Shown: one piece after another, positions 39,356-47,750 of the stretch
Position numbering within the stretch: the stretch's first letter is position 1
How the letters are laid out: the number at the start of each line of letters is the position of its first letter
Assembly (NCBI RefSeq): GCF_014647515.1
Contig: NZ_BMPI01000042.1
Span: forward strand, 21,272 to 85,271
Direction of reading: 5' to 3'
Origin: Dactylosporangium sucinum
Lineage (GTDB): Bacteria; Actinomycetota; Actinomycetes; Mycobacteriales; Micromonosporaceae
DNA length: 64,000 nt
Translations under genes and position numbers: made by a program
The notes under the pieces: model-generated
What the model saw: only the letters and a program-made list of their open reading frames with translations
Told to the model about the DNA's origin: nothing
The model's database searches: none

Positions 39356-40173
39356 CCAAGCGAGCCGATCTGCTCGGCGACCGCCGCGGCGGACGGCCGC
39401 TCACCGGCCGGGCCCAGGCAGGCGCGGACGACGTCGGCCACCGGTTCGGGCAGCGCGCCGCTGACGTGTGGCGGCGCCGCCAGCACCTGGCGCAGGGCGA
39501 GCAGGCCGTCGCCGGCCGGCAGGTTGCCGTAGACGCCGGTGCCGCTCACCACCCGGTGCAGCAGCACGCCGAGCGACCACACGTCGGCGGCGGGCACCGG
39601 CCGGCCGCCCATGAGGATCGCCGGGTCGACGTACTCGACCGCGTCCAGCGGCCCCATCCCGGTGATCGTCACGCCCTCGGTGAACACCTGGGCCAGGCCG
39701 AGGTCGGAGAGCCTCCCGCCGCCGGGGTGCAGCAGCACGTTGCCCGGCTTGACGTCGCGGTGCACGATGCCGGCCGCGTGCAGGTCGGCGAGCGCCCGGG
39801 CGGCGTCGGCGACGGCCCGCAGCGCGGCGGCGGGGGAAAGCGGCACGGCCGGGCTCGCGAGGGAGCCGTCCGGCAGGTACTCCATCGAGTAGTAGAACGT
39901 CCCGTCCTGCTGGCCGGCGTCGAACGGGCTGACGAGGTACGGCGACGTCACCGCGCCGAACGCGGTCAGCTCGCGCACGGCCCGGCGGAACGCGGCGTCG
40001 GTCGACTCGGCGGAGAGCACCTTGACGGCGACGAACTCCACGTCGACCGGCAGCCGGGCCGGGCGGCGGGCGAGGTAGAACTGTCCGTGGTTGCCGGCGC
40101 CGAGCGGCCGGATGAACTCGTAGTCGGCGATTCCCTGCATGTCGGCCGGGGTCCCTTCACGAAGCGCGGACAT
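39352..40173 (-). CDS. Soluble Ser/Thr protein kinase
   Basis: The protein has 273 residues from ATG 40173. It is a kinase domain only: glycine loop PLGAGNHGQFYLA, VAVKVLSA Lys, HRDVKPGNVLLHPGG, and the Mg-binding motif reads DLG instead of DFG (RLSDLGLAQ). The activation segment TGMGPLDAVEYVDPAILMGG lacks the usual APE but keeps its position. There is no TM helix, unlike the kinase at the operon end. It starts within the stop of the FHA gene (TGATG) and its own stop overlaps the antiporter start. The antiporter or FHA protein are obvious candidate substrates, by inference. Confidence 0.9.
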   Translation of the reverse strand: MSALREGTPADMQGIADYEFIRPLGAGNHGQFYLARRPARLPVDVEFVAVKVLSAESTDAAFRRAVRELTAFGAVTSPYLVSPFDAGQQDGTFYYSMEYLPDGSLASPAVPLSPAAALRAVADAARALADLHAAGIVHRDVKPGNVLLHPGGGRLSDLGLAQVFTEGVTITGMGPLDAVEYVDPAILMGGRPVPAADVWSLGVLLHRVVSGTGVYGNLPAGDGLLALRQVLAAPPHVSGALPEPVADVVRACLGPAGERPSAAAVAEQIGSLG

Positions 40174-41189
40174 CACGGATTGCGGTGCGACTCGTAGCGC
40201 AGCCACCGGCGACCGAAGATGATCTTCGAGCCGGGCCGGACCTCCACGGCGCCGCCGGCCGGGACGCGCGGCGCCTCGTCGGCGCCGGGGTCCTGCACGT
40301 AGGTGCCGTTGGCCGAGCCGAGGTCGACCACCCGCACGGTCCAGCCCGACAGCTGCACCCGCAGGTGCCGGCGGGAGATGCCGCCGTAGGAGTCGGCGAT
40401 GCGCAGCGGGCGGGCCCGGCCGGTGGCAACGTCGGGGTCGCGGCCCGGGTCCCGGCCGACGACGTAGTCCGTGTCGGCCCGCAGCGTCATGCCGTTGTCG
40501 AGCAGCAGCACGCCGAGCGGCGGCCGGGGCCCGAGCCGGCTCACGAGCGTCAGCTGGTGCATCGCGATGCCGCAGCGCTGGCAGTACCGCAGCGCCGGGT
40601 CGTTGAAGTGGCCGTTCTTGCAGTCGACCCCCTCGACGAGCACCTCCGTGTCGGCGACCGGCTCGGCCGGCGCCAGCGGCGGCGCGAAGCCGGGCACGAG
40701 CAGCACCGCCTCGAACGGCCGGCCCGGCTCCGGCGGCGCCGGCGCTCGTTCGGCGCCGAACCGCGCGGTCAGGCCGGCCCCGCCGACGACCCCGGCGTCG
40801 AGGCGGGCGAGGGGATGGGGCGCACCGGCCCCGGGCAGCGCCAGCCGTACCGCCGCGACCGGCCCGGCGACCACCCGCATGGCCGGCCCCGGGCCGGTCA
40901 CGCGGACCTGTTCCTGGCGGCCGTCGATCTCGGCGGTGGCGTGGCCGCACACGAGGACCGCCAGGTCGCCGGCCGCGGTCGGGCCGGCCACGGCGCAGCT
41001 GAGCTCGCCGGCCGGGAACAGCTCGGCGACCCGGGCGGCGAGGTCCGACCCGTCGCCGCCGTCGGCCGCGATCCGCTCGACGATGGCCAGCAGGTCGTCG
41101 GCGCCGGCCGGCTCGGCGACCGCGAGCAGGGCGCCCGCCCGGGCCACGAGGCCGGGGCCGGGCATCGGCAGTACCGTCGGATCCGTCAC
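40173..41189 (-). CDS. FHA-domain protein with central Cys/His cluster
   Basis: The protein has 338 residues from GTG 41189. Residues 1-150 form an unassigned alpha/beta domain with AVLVCGHATAEIDG, reminiscent of degenerate PP2C-like modules. Residues 190-215 (CKNGHFNDPALRYCQRCG) could form a zinc knuckle. Residues 235-335 are an FHA domain with YVVGRDPGRDPDV, GGISRRHLRVQLSGW and DLGSANGTYVQDP, carrying the Arg, Ser and Asn residues that bind phosphothreonine. It would read phosphorylation made by the operon kinases. The start overlaps the membrane-protein stop (GTGA) and the stop overlaps the kinase ATG. Confidence 0.9.
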   Translation of the reverse strand: MTDPTVLPMPGPGLVARAGALLAVAEPAGADDLLAIVERIAADGGDGSDLAARVAELFPAGELSCAVAGPTAAGDLAVLVCGHATAEIDGRQEQVRVTGPGPAMRVVAGPVAAVRLALPGAGAPHPLARLDAGVVGGAGLTARFGAERAPAPPEPGRPFEAVLLVPGFAPPLAPAEPVADTEVLVEGVDCKNGHFNDPALRYCQRCGIAMHQLTLVSRLGPRPPLGVLLLDNGMTLRADTDYVVGRDPGRDPDVATGRARPLRIADSYGGISRRHLRVQLSGWTVRVVDLGSANGTYVQDPGADEAPRVPAGGAVEVRPGSKIIFGRRWLRYESHRNP

Positions 41190-41623
41190 GTCAGCCGCCC
41201 GCCCCGGAACCGCCAGCGCAGGAACGGCACCCGCATCGGGCCGTTCGCGGCCAGCCAGACGGCCAGCCACACCGCCGCGAACTGCAGCACGAACGCCGTC
41301 AGCGGCGGGGCGGCGTCGATGCCCGGCACCGCGCCGGCGCGCAGCAGCAGCCACAGCACCACCGCCTCCGGGACGCCGGTCAGCAGGCCGAACAGCGACG
41401 GCCAGTCCTTCTCCCAGCGGAACTGCATGAGGAAGTGGTAGAGCAGCTCCCAGCCGATGCCGAGGACGGCGACGGCGGCGAGCACGAGGAACGCCGTGCG
41501 GTAGCGCTCACTCGCCGGCCCGTCGCCGGGCAGGAGCGGCACGATCAGCGCCGTGACGGCCGAGCCGACGACGGCGAGCAGGAAGATCCGGGTCTGGAGG
41601 CGACCCGACAGGATGGGCACCAT
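41186..41623 (-). CDS. Small integral membrane protein in the kinase-antiporter operon
   Basis: The protein has 145 residues from ATG 41623. Four hydrophobic segments (12-32, 42-62, 75-97, 108-130) and a conserved-looking loop GWELLYHFLMQFRWEKDWPS suggest a compact helical-bundle protein. The basic C-terminus (LRWRFRGGRLT) is cytosolic. The family is unknown to me. It sits 16 bases after the flavoprotein stop and overlaps the FHA gene start, so it is part of the same coupled unit; a membrane anchor or antiporter subunit role is conjecture. Confidence 0.75.
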   Translation of the reverse strand: MVPILSGRLQTRIFLLAVVGSAVTALIVPLLPGDGPASERYRTAFLVLAAVAVLGIGWELLYHFLMQFRWEKDWPSLFGLLTGVPEAVVLWLLLRAGAVPGIDAAPPLTAFVLQFAAVWLAVWLAANGPMRVPFLRWRFRGGRLT

Positions 41624-41639
41624 TGTTGGGTTCTCCGTC

Positions 41640-43148
41640 TCAGATCGGGCGGCCGAGCGCCCAGCGCCACCACTGCACCGTGGAGCGGACCGGTCCGATG
41701 CGCCGGCACCAGCCGCGCCGGGCGAGGTCGTCGGCGATCTCCTGGGCGGCGATCTGCAGGCCCAGGAACGTGTCGACGCCGGGGAAATAGCCGCCGAGCG
41801 TGGTCGTGCCCGACGCGTAGAGCGCACCGTCGCCGCTGGCCGTGCCGCGCACCTCGAAGTGCCGCTCGACGTCGAGCCGGCCCAGCGGGTTGCGGCCGGC
41901 GCCGCCGTGCTCCAGGAGGTCGGCCAGCACGCGGTGCTCCGCGATGTCCGCCTCCAGGCCGGTGCAGTCGATGATGTAGTGCGCCCGGATCTCGCGGGTG
42001 CCGTCGTCGCCGTTGACCAGGCTGACCAGCGTGCCGTCGGTGTCGGGCCAGACCTTCTCGACGGTGCCCTGCGCGGCGCGGTACCAGCCGGCCTCGCGTC
42101 CCTCGCGCATCTGCTGCTGCCAGCGGCGCCGCTTCGGGGTGTTGGTGCCGCCCATCCCCTTGTAGGCGGCGGCCCGCTCCTCGCCCTCCAGCCGGCGCAT
42201 GCGGGCCTTGAGCTGCCCGCCCCACACCGACTTCGGGTAGTTGAAACCCTGGTAGGCGAAGCCGTCGCCGCCCTTGCGCCGGGCCCACCAGTGCGGGCCG
42301 TGCGCGCCGGTGACGAACGTGCGGAACAGGTGCTCGACCTGCGTCTGCAGCCCGTGCTTCGCACGGTCGTCCATGAGCCGCTGCAGCACGCGCGAAGCGA
42401 CGATCCCGCCGCCGCGCACCAGCACCGTGCCCGGCCGCGTCTTGAGGAACTCGTAGACGTGCTCGTGCGGCTCGTACGCGTTGACGACGTGCTCGAAGTC
42501 GCCGTGCTGCTCGCGGAACGCCTGGAGGTCGGGCAGGAACCGCAGCCCCGGGTAGCCGACCGCGAGGTGCACGAACCGCGACCGGTACGCGACGCGCTTG
42601 GTCGGGCCGCCGCTCGGCGGGGTCAGCACGGTGAAGTAGCCGCCCGGGTCGCGCTTGCGGACCATGCGCACGACGCCCTTGTCGACCATCGCGTCGTAGC
42701 CGATGCGGTCGGACTCGCGCCGCAGCCCGGCGAAGACGTCGCCGGCGCGCGGGGTCCAGTAGTCGGCGAAGACCGGCTCGCCGAGCACGTGCAGCAGGGG
42801 CCGCAGGGTGCGGTCCCGCCAGGCCTCGGCCAGCGCGTACGACGGGAAGCCCCAGATGTTGTCCGGCCTCGACGAGGAGTCCGAGCGGATCCGTTCCGGC
42901 TCGGGGATCTGCGAGACCCGCGTCAGGTACTGGTACGTCTGCCACGGGTGGTCGATGTTGGACAGGACCCGGATCTGTTCGGGCGGCACGCCCGCGATCC
43001 GCAGGTAGTCCACGGTGACGAACGAGCCGATCCCGCCGCCCACGGTCACGAACGGCGCGTCGCGCACCGGAATGCCGGCCCGGGCGACCATGTCGTCGGA
43101 CCAGACGGCGGTGCCCGTCAGCTCCGGCGTGAGCTCACCAAGATTCAT
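41640..43148 (-). CDS. FAD/NAD(P)-binding oxidoreductase, first gene of the kinase-antiporter operon
   Basis: The protein has 502 residues from ATG 43148, which has GGGGG 5-10 bases upstream; ATG 43154 is also possible. The dinucleotide motif VTVGGGIGSFVTVDYLRIAG (GxGxxG) lies near residue 38. A second Rossmann-like motif, TVLVRGGGIVASRVLQRLMD, lies near 245, and YIIDCTGLEADIAEH near 390 is the ATG-type strand of flavin monooxygenase/glutathione-reductase folds. TTTLGGYFPGVDTFLGLQ near the end contacts FAD in this class. Substrate is unknown. It leads the operon, and a GTGTGC...GCACAC palindrome 17-38 bases upstream may be its operator. Confidence 0.85.
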   Translation of the reverse strand: MNLGELTPELTGTAVWSDDMVARAGIPVRDAPFVTVGGGIGSFVTVDYLRIAGVPPEQIRVLSNIDHPWQTYQYLTRVSQIPEPERIRSDSSSRPDNIWGFPSYALAEAWRDRTLRPLLHVLGEPVFADYWTPRAGDVFAGLRRESDRIGYDAMVDKGVVRMVRKRDPGGYFTVLTPPSGGPTKRVAYRSRFVHLAVGYPGLRFLPDLQAFREQHGDFEHVVNAYEPHEHVYEFLKTRPGTVLVRGGGIVASRVLQRLMDDRAKHGLQTQVEHLFRTFVTGAHGPHWWARRKGGDGFAYQGFNYPKSVWGGQLKARMRRLEGEERAAAYKGMGGTNTPKRRRWQQQMREGREAGWYRAAQGTVEKVWPDTDGTLVSLVNGDDGTREIRAHYIIDCTGLEADIAEHRVLADLLEHGGAGRNPLGRLDVERHFEVRGTASGDGALYASGTTTLGGYFPGVDTFLGLQIAAQEIADDLARRGWCRRIGPVRSTVQWWRWALGRPI

Positions 43149-43164
43149 ATGCATCCCCCGATTT

Positions 43165-43186
43165 GTGTGCCATACGGGTAGCACAC
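43165..43186. promoter_or_regulatory. Palindromic operator candidate at the head of the kinase-antiporter operon
   Basis: GTGTGC (43165-43170) and GCACAC (43181-43186) flank a 10-base centre, 17 bases upstream of ATG 43148. No regulator gene adjoins. Confidence 0.45.
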
Positions 43187-43266
43187 CGGGAGATCGCCGG
43201 GCAATACACGATGTGGACAGTGACCGCGAGGCGACAGTCACAGCCGCGAACCGCCGGTTCGTTACA

Positions 43267-43306
43267 TGGTAGGGAAACTGCTGCTGGAGCACCGGTTTCC
43301 CTACCA
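43267..43306. repeat. 12-bp inverted repeat with two mirrored small open frames
   Basis: TGGTAGGGAAAC (43267-43278) and GTTTCCCTACCA (43295-43306) pair perfectly around a 16-base loop. Each strand has an ATG in the stem, so the two strands encode similar peptide starts: MVGK...FPYHV on both. It may be a terminator-like or regulatory hairpin. Confidence 0.65.
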
Positions 43307-43347
43307 CGTCTCCGGTTGCCCGGGAGCGCCCGCCCCGCCGATCACCG

Positions 43348-43399
43348 CCCGGCCCGCGAGCCCGGCCCGCGAGCCCGGCCCGCGAGCCCGGCCCGCGGG
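43348..43399. repeat. Four tandem 13-bp repeats
   Basis: CCCGGCCCGCGAG is repeated three times exactly (43348-43386), followed by a fourth copy ending GGG (43387-43399). The region 43149-43672 has no convincing gene. A minus-strand segment around 43440-43500 (DYAKTLVDLPSEFEINLRVD) looks protein-like and may be a remnant. Confidence 0.85.
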
Positions 43400-43672
43400 C
43401 TCGGCGTTGCGGCGGGCTCGGCCGAACCGGCGTCCACCCTCAAGTTGATCTCGAATTCCGAGGGTAGATCGACCAACGTCTTCGCATAGTCGACGCGGGC
43501 CGGTCGGGGCGCGCGGGGCGCGAGCCACGGCGGGCGTCCGGCGCGGGCTTCAGCCCGCGAGCTCTGGGCACGACGGCGACGGCAGCGTCCGTGGCGCCGG
43601 GGCGGATGCACCGGCGCCACGAGCGTTGTCTGGCGGGAGCGACGGTCGCGCCTTGCGCGGACCCGAGGCGTC

Positions 43673-44446
43673 CTAGGCGGGCACGATGATCGGGGTGCCC
43701 GCCACCGGGTCCGGGACCACGACGCACGCCAGGCCGAAGACCTTCTCGATCAGCTCCGCCGTGACGACGTCCACCGGCGCGCCCTCGGCCACGATGCTGC
43801 CGTCCGCCATCGCGATGATGTGGTCGCAGTAGCGGCACGCCAGGTTCAGGTCGTGCATGACGATCACGATCGTCCTGCCCGACTCGGCGTTGAGCTTGCG
43901 GAGCAGGCGCAGCAGCTCGACCTGGTGGTTGATGTCGAGGTACGTCGTCGGCTCGTCGAGCAGCAGCAGGTCGGTGTCCTGGGCCAGGGCCATGGCCACC
44001 CACACGCGCTGCCGCTGGCCGCCGGAGAGCTGGCGCAGCGGGCGGTCGAGGAGCTCGGCGGTGCCGGTGGCGTCCAGCGCCCGGGCGACCGCGTCGTCGT
44101 CGGCGTCGGTCCAGCGGCGGAACCAGCCCTGGTGCGGGTACCGGCCCCGGGACACCAGGTCGGCCACGGTGATGCCGTCGGGCGCCACCGGCGTCTGCGG
44201 CAGGAGCCCGAGCACCTTGGCGACGTCGAGCGTGCTCAGCGAGGCCATCTGCCGGCCGTCGAGGTACACCGTGCCCGCGCGCGGTCGCAGCAGCCGGGCG
44301 AGCCCGCGCAGCAGCGTCGACTTGCCGCAGGCGTTGGCACCGACGATGGCGGTGACCTTGCCCTCCAGCACGGTCACGTCGAGGTCGGCGACGACGGTGC
44401 GGTCGTCGTACCCGAGGGTCAGCTTCTCAGCGCTCAGCCGGGTCAT
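43673..44446 (-). CDS. Iron-siderophore ABC transporter, ATP-binding protein
   Basis: The protein has 257 residues from ATG 44446. Walker A GANACGKST has Cys in place of the common Gly/Ser. The Q-loop LLPQTP, signature LSGGQRQRVW, Walker B LLLLDEPTTYLD and H-loop VMHD are all present. The TTYLDINHQVELL stretch is characteristic of the FecE/FepC group, which drives ferric-siderophore uptake. The ATG overlaps the stop of the permease gene. It is the last gene of an operon ordered binding protein, permease, permease, ATPase. Confidence 0.93.
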   Translation of the reverse strand: MTRLSAEKLTLGYDDRTVVADLDVTVLEGKVTAIVGANACGKSTLLRGLARLLRPRAGTVYLDGRQMASLSTLDVAKVLGLLPQTPVAPDGITVADLVSRGRYPHQGWFRRWTDADDDAVARALDATGTAELLDRPLRQLSGGQRQRVWVAMALAQDTDLLLLDEPTTYLDINHQVELLRLLRKLNAESGRTIVIVMHDLNLACRYCDHIIAMADGSIVAEGAPVDVVTAELIEKVFGLACVVVPDPVAGTPIIVPA

Positions 44447-45486
44447 CCGCCCGCTCCTTGCCGGTTCGTGGTGGCCAGCAGCCACAGGAGGTACGGTGCG
44501 CCGACCGCGCCGGTGACCACGCCGGTCGGGAGCGGGGTGGGCAGCAGGTGCTCGGCCACGAGGTCGGCGCCGAGCAGCAGGGCCGCGCCGGCCAGGGCGG
44601 CCGGGACGATGCCGCCGGTCGCCGGGCCGAGCAGCCGGTTCGCGATCGGGCCGGCGACGAGCGCGACGAAGATGATCGGGCCGGCCACCGCGACCGCGAG
44701 CGCGATGAGGGCCACCGCCGTGGCGAGCAGGCCGGCCCGGCTGAGCTCGGTGCGCGAGCCGAGCGCGCGGGCCGTGTCGTCGCCGAGTTCCAGGGCCCGC
44801 AGCGCTCGCTGCAGCACCACCGCCAGCGGCAGCAGCACCACCAGCGCGCCGAGCAGCAGGCGCAGCTCCGGGCCGCTCGCCTGGCCCACCGAGCCGGTCA
44901 GCCAATGTATCGCCTGCCGGGCCTCGAAGAGCTGCGCCCGGGTGAGGACGTAGCCGGTGAGCCCGTCGAAGAAGACGGCCACGCCGATGCCGATCAGGAT
45001 GAAGCGGTACCCCGTGACGCCGTCGCGCCAGGCGAGCACGTACATGAGCGTCGCCGCGACGACCGCGCCACCGAGCGCGAACCCGGTGATCGCCAGCCCG
45101 CCGGCCTGCAGGACGACGATGCCGGTGACGGCCGCGAGCCCGGCGCCGGAGGTGATGCCGACGAAGTCGGGCGAGGCGAGCGGGTTGCGCAGCAGCTGCT
45201 GGAAGATCGTGCCCGAGGCGCCGAGGGCCAGGCCCACGGCCAGGCCGGACACCGCGGTCGGCAGGCGCAGCTCGCGGACGACGAAGTCGACGCCGGGGTT
45301 GTCGGCCAGGTGCAGCACCGACGTGATGACCTCCCCGGCGCTGAGCCGGAAGCTGCCGACCATCATGGTGACGACGAACAGCGTGGCCACGGCGGCGGCG
45401 AGCCCGCCGGTCACCACCGCGAACCGGGTGCTGCGGCGCCGGCGGTTGGTGCGCAGCGCCCGCACAGACTCAAGCGTCGCGGTCAC
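44443..45486 (-). CDS. Iron-siderophore ABC transporter permease (FecCD family), second
   Basis: The protein has 347 residues with about ten TM helices. FecCD hallmarks include RELRLPTAVSGLAVGLALGA, GTIFQQLLRNPLASPDFVGI, and the coupling-helix region ARALGSRTELSR. AGPIIFVALVAGPIANRLLG follows, though the usual HxxR after the last motif is altered (GPIANRLLG). It pairs with the 45490-46506 permease to form the membrane channel. ATG 45486 follows the upstream permease stop by three bases, and the stop overlaps the ATPase ATG. Confidence 0.93.
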   Translation of the reverse strand: MTATLESVRALRTNRRRRSTRFAVVTGGLAAAVATLFVVTMMVGSFRLSAGEVITSVLHLADNPGVDFVVRELRLPTAVSGLAVGLALGASGTIFQQLLRNPLASPDFVGITSGAGLAAVTGIVVLQAGGLAITGFALGGAVVAATLMYVLAWRDGVTGYRFILIGIGVAVFFDGLTGYVLTRAQLFEARQAIHWLTGSVGQASGPELRLLLGALVVLLPLAVVLQRALRALELGDDTARALGSRTELSRAGLLATAVALIALAVAVAGPIIFVALVAGPIANRLLGPATGGIVPAALAGAALLLGADLVAEHLLPTPLPTGVVTGAVGAPYLLWLLATTNRQGAGG

Positions 45487-45489
45487 GCC

Positions 45490-46506
45490 CTACACCTCCG
45501 ACAGCTTGCCGTAGCGGACGACCGCGACGAAGGCGGGCGCGCCGAGCACCCCGAGCACCACGCCGACCTGCAGCTCGTCGGGCGCGGCGACCACGCGGCC
45601 GACCACGTCGCACAGCAGCAGCACGATCGGCGCCAGGAGCATGGAGTACGGCAGGATCCAGCGGTAGTCGGGGCCGCAGATGAGGCGGGCGAGGTGCGGC
45701 ACGACCAGGCCGACGAAGACGATCGGCCCGCAGGCGGCGGTGGCCGCCCCGGCGAGCACCGCCACCACCACGAACGCGGCCGCGCGGGTGCGGCCGACCC
45801 GCTGGCCGAGCCCGCGGGCGACGTCCTCGCCGAGCGCCAGCCCGTTGAGGACGCGGCCGAAGCCGAGCGACGCGAGCAGCGCGAGGATGAGGAACGGCGC
45901 GACGCCGGTGAGCACCGGCGCGTAGCGGCCGGCGAGCGAGCCGACCTGCCAGAACCGCAGCTCGTTCAGTGCGTTGATGTTGGTCATCACGATGCCGGTG
46001 GTGACCGAGGTCAGCCCGGCGGTGACGGCGGCGCCCGCGAGCGCCAGCTTGACCGGCGTGGCGCCCTCGCGGCCGAGCGACGCGATCGCGTAGACGAGCA
46101 CGGTGGCCAGGATCGCGCCCGCGAACGCGAACCAGATCGAGACGCCGACGCCGTGCACGCCGAGGACGGTCACGGCGAACACGACCAGCACGGCCGCGCC
46201 GGCGTTGATGCCCATGATCCCGGTGTCGGCGAGCGGGTTGCGGGTGACGCCCTGCAGGATCGCGCCGGCGACGCCGAGGGCGGCGCCGACCAGGATGCCG
46301 AGCAGGGTGCGCGGCACCCGCAGCTCCAGCGTGACGGTGCTGTTGATGGAGCCGTCGTTGTCGAGGGCCCGCCATACTTCGGCAAGGCTGATGTCGCGGG
46401 AGCCTTGCGTCACGCTGAGGAACGCGACGGCGGCGAGCACGGCGAGCAGCACGGCGAGGCCCGGCCCCAGCGCCGCGCCCCGCCGTACCGTCCGGGCAGC
46501 GCTCAT
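45490..46506 (-). CDS. Iron-siderophore ABC transporter permease (FecCD family), first
   Basis: The protein has 338 residues from ATG 46506. It shows ELRVPRTLLGILVGAALGVA, GAILQGVTRNPLADTGIMGI, GLGQRVGRTRAAAF and CGPIVFVGLVVPHLARLICG, all standard FecCD motifs including the VPHxxR coupling segment. About ten TM helices are expected. ATG overlaps the stop of the binding-protein gene (TGATG), so translation is coupled. Regulation is shared through the iron box in front of the operon. Confidence 0.94.
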   Translation of the reverse strand: MSAARTVRRGAALGPGLAVLLAVLAAVAFLSVTQGSRDISLAEVWRALDNDGSINSTVTLELRVPRTLLGILVGAALGVAGAILQGVTRNPLADTGIMGINAGAAVLVVFAVTVLGVHGVGVSIWFAFAGAILATVLVYAIASLGREGATPVKLALAGAAVTAGLTSVTTGIVMTNINALNELRFWQVGSLAGRYAPVLTGVAPFLILALLASLGFGRVLNGLALGEDVARGLGQRVGRTRAAAFVVVAVLAGAATAACGPIVFVGLVVPHLARLICGPDYRWILPYSMLLAPIVLLLCDVVGRVVAAPDELQVGVVLGVLGAPAFVAVVRYGKLSEV

Positions 46507-47531
46507 CAGTTCCCGATGTTGGGGTCGGCGTTGCGCACGGCCTCGGTGAGCTTGTCCAGCTCGGTCGCGAAGTGGCCGTAGGTGTGCAGCCAGTACGCCG
46601 GCCAGGCGACGACGGCGCCGGCCTTGGCCGCCCTGATCTTGAACCAGGTCGGCTGCTTCTGGCCCCACTCGGCGTTCACGGTGGGCGTGTAGGAGCGGCC
46701 GTCCCACAGGATCAGGTCGGGCTGGTACTTGTCGGCGTTCTCCCAGCTGAGGTTCTCCCAGTACGGGAACGCCGGGTCCGGGCTGTCCGGGTTGATCACC
46801 TTGAGGCCCCAGCGCTGGAAGTCGAGCAGCTCCGGCGCGTGCTCGGGGTTGGCGAAGTACACCTTGTCGTCGGCCGGCGACATCGCGCCGACGGTCAGGC
46901 CGGGCTTGGCCGCGACGGCCTCCTTGAACTTGGCGAGCGACTGCTCGAAGCGCTGCTTGTTCGCCGCGATCGCCGGGTCGTCGACCTTGGCGCCGAGGCT
47001 CTCGGCGAGGTCCTCGTAGCCCTCGGCGAGCTCGAGGATCGACTTGCCCTGGCTGACGCCGACGATCGGGGCCAGCTCCTTGAGCTTCTTGCTCTTCTCG
47101 TCGACGCCCTCCTCGAGGCCGCTGTTGGCCTTCTCGGCCGGCCACCAGTCGGCGACGATGAGGTCGGGCCGCAGCGAGGCGGCCTTCTCCACGTCGATCT
47201 TGCCCCACTCCTCACCGAGGATCTCGATGCCGCTGAGGTCGAGGTCCTTGAGGTTGGGGTCGGTCTTGACGGACTCGTCGGCGTAGATGCCGACGGGCTT
47301 GATCCCGAACGACATCAGGGCGGCCGCCTCGCCGGCGTGGGCGATGATCCGCGTGGGGACCTTGTCCGCGGTGACGACCTTGCCGGATCCGTCGGTGAAC
47401 TTCCACGGTCCGGACGCGCTCGAACCGGACGAGGGCGACTCCTCCGAGCCACATCCGGCGAGCACGGCGCTGAGGGCCGCGACGGCGAGGATCGAACGCC
47501 AGGCACGCATATGAAGCGATTTCCATTTCAT
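46506..47531 (-). CDS. Iron-siderophore binding lipoprotein
   Basis: The protein has 341 residues from ATG 47531; ATG 47510 is an alternative that keeps the signal. The lipobox VLAGC puts the lipidated Cys at residue 27. The periplasmic-binding-protein class III fold is indicated by VVTADKVPTRIIAHAGEAAA, KPVGIYADESV, ASLRPDLIVADWWP and a long connecting helix (EDLAESLGAKVDDPAIAANK). It captures a ferric siderophore at the cell surface and delivers it to the downstream permeases. An IdeR/DmdR-type iron box 15 bases upstream indicates repression by iron. Confidence 0.93.
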   Translation of the reverse strand: MKWKSLHMRAWRSILAVAALSAVLAGCGSEESPSSGSSASGPWKFTDGSGKVVTADKVPTRIIAHAGEAAALMSFGIKPVGIYADESVKTDPNLKDLDLSGIEILGEEWGKIDVEKAASLRPDLIVADWWPAEKANSGLEEGVDEKSKKLKELAPIVGVSQGKSILELAEGYEDLAESLGAKVDDPAIAANKQRFEQSLAKFKEAVAAKPGLTVGAMSPADDKVYFANPEHAPELLDFQRWGLKVINPDSPDPAFPYWENLSWENADKYQPDLILWDGRSYTPTVNAEWGQKQPTWFKIRAAKAGAVVAWPAYWLHTYGHFATELDKLTEAVRNADPNIGN

Positions 47532-47545
47532 GTCGGGGTCGAGAG

Positions 47546-47564
47546 TTAGGTTAGGCTAAGCTGA
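47546..47564. promoter_or_regulatory. Iron box (IdeR/DmdR1 operator)
   Basis: TTAGGTTAGGCTAAGCTGA agrees with the consensus TTAGGTTAGGCTAACCTAA at 17 of 19 positions. It lies 15-33 bases upstream of the siderophore-binding lipoprotein gene and should shut the importer operon when iron is plentiful. Confidence 0.9.
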
Positions 47565-47750
47565 TGACTCCCTGTTTGGTCAACATTCGAGATCAAACAG
47601 TGACCTGATCGGCGGTACAGTGCTGGTGGCTGTCCCGGGCAGCCGCCGGTCCGCGGAAATGGGCGCAGCCCACCCGGTGCGTGACGAACGACGGCCACCC
47701 CCTCCTTTCGGCCTGACCAGCGGACGGCAGGCGAACGAGAGGAGGCCGTT

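Noticed and set aside
43348..43399. CRISPR-like array
   Set aside because: The four 13-bp repeats are contiguous with no spacers and no cas gene is present.
44458..46581. 707-codon plus-strand frame across the siderophore operon
   Set aside because: Polar, repetitive shadow of two FecCD permeases in antisense.
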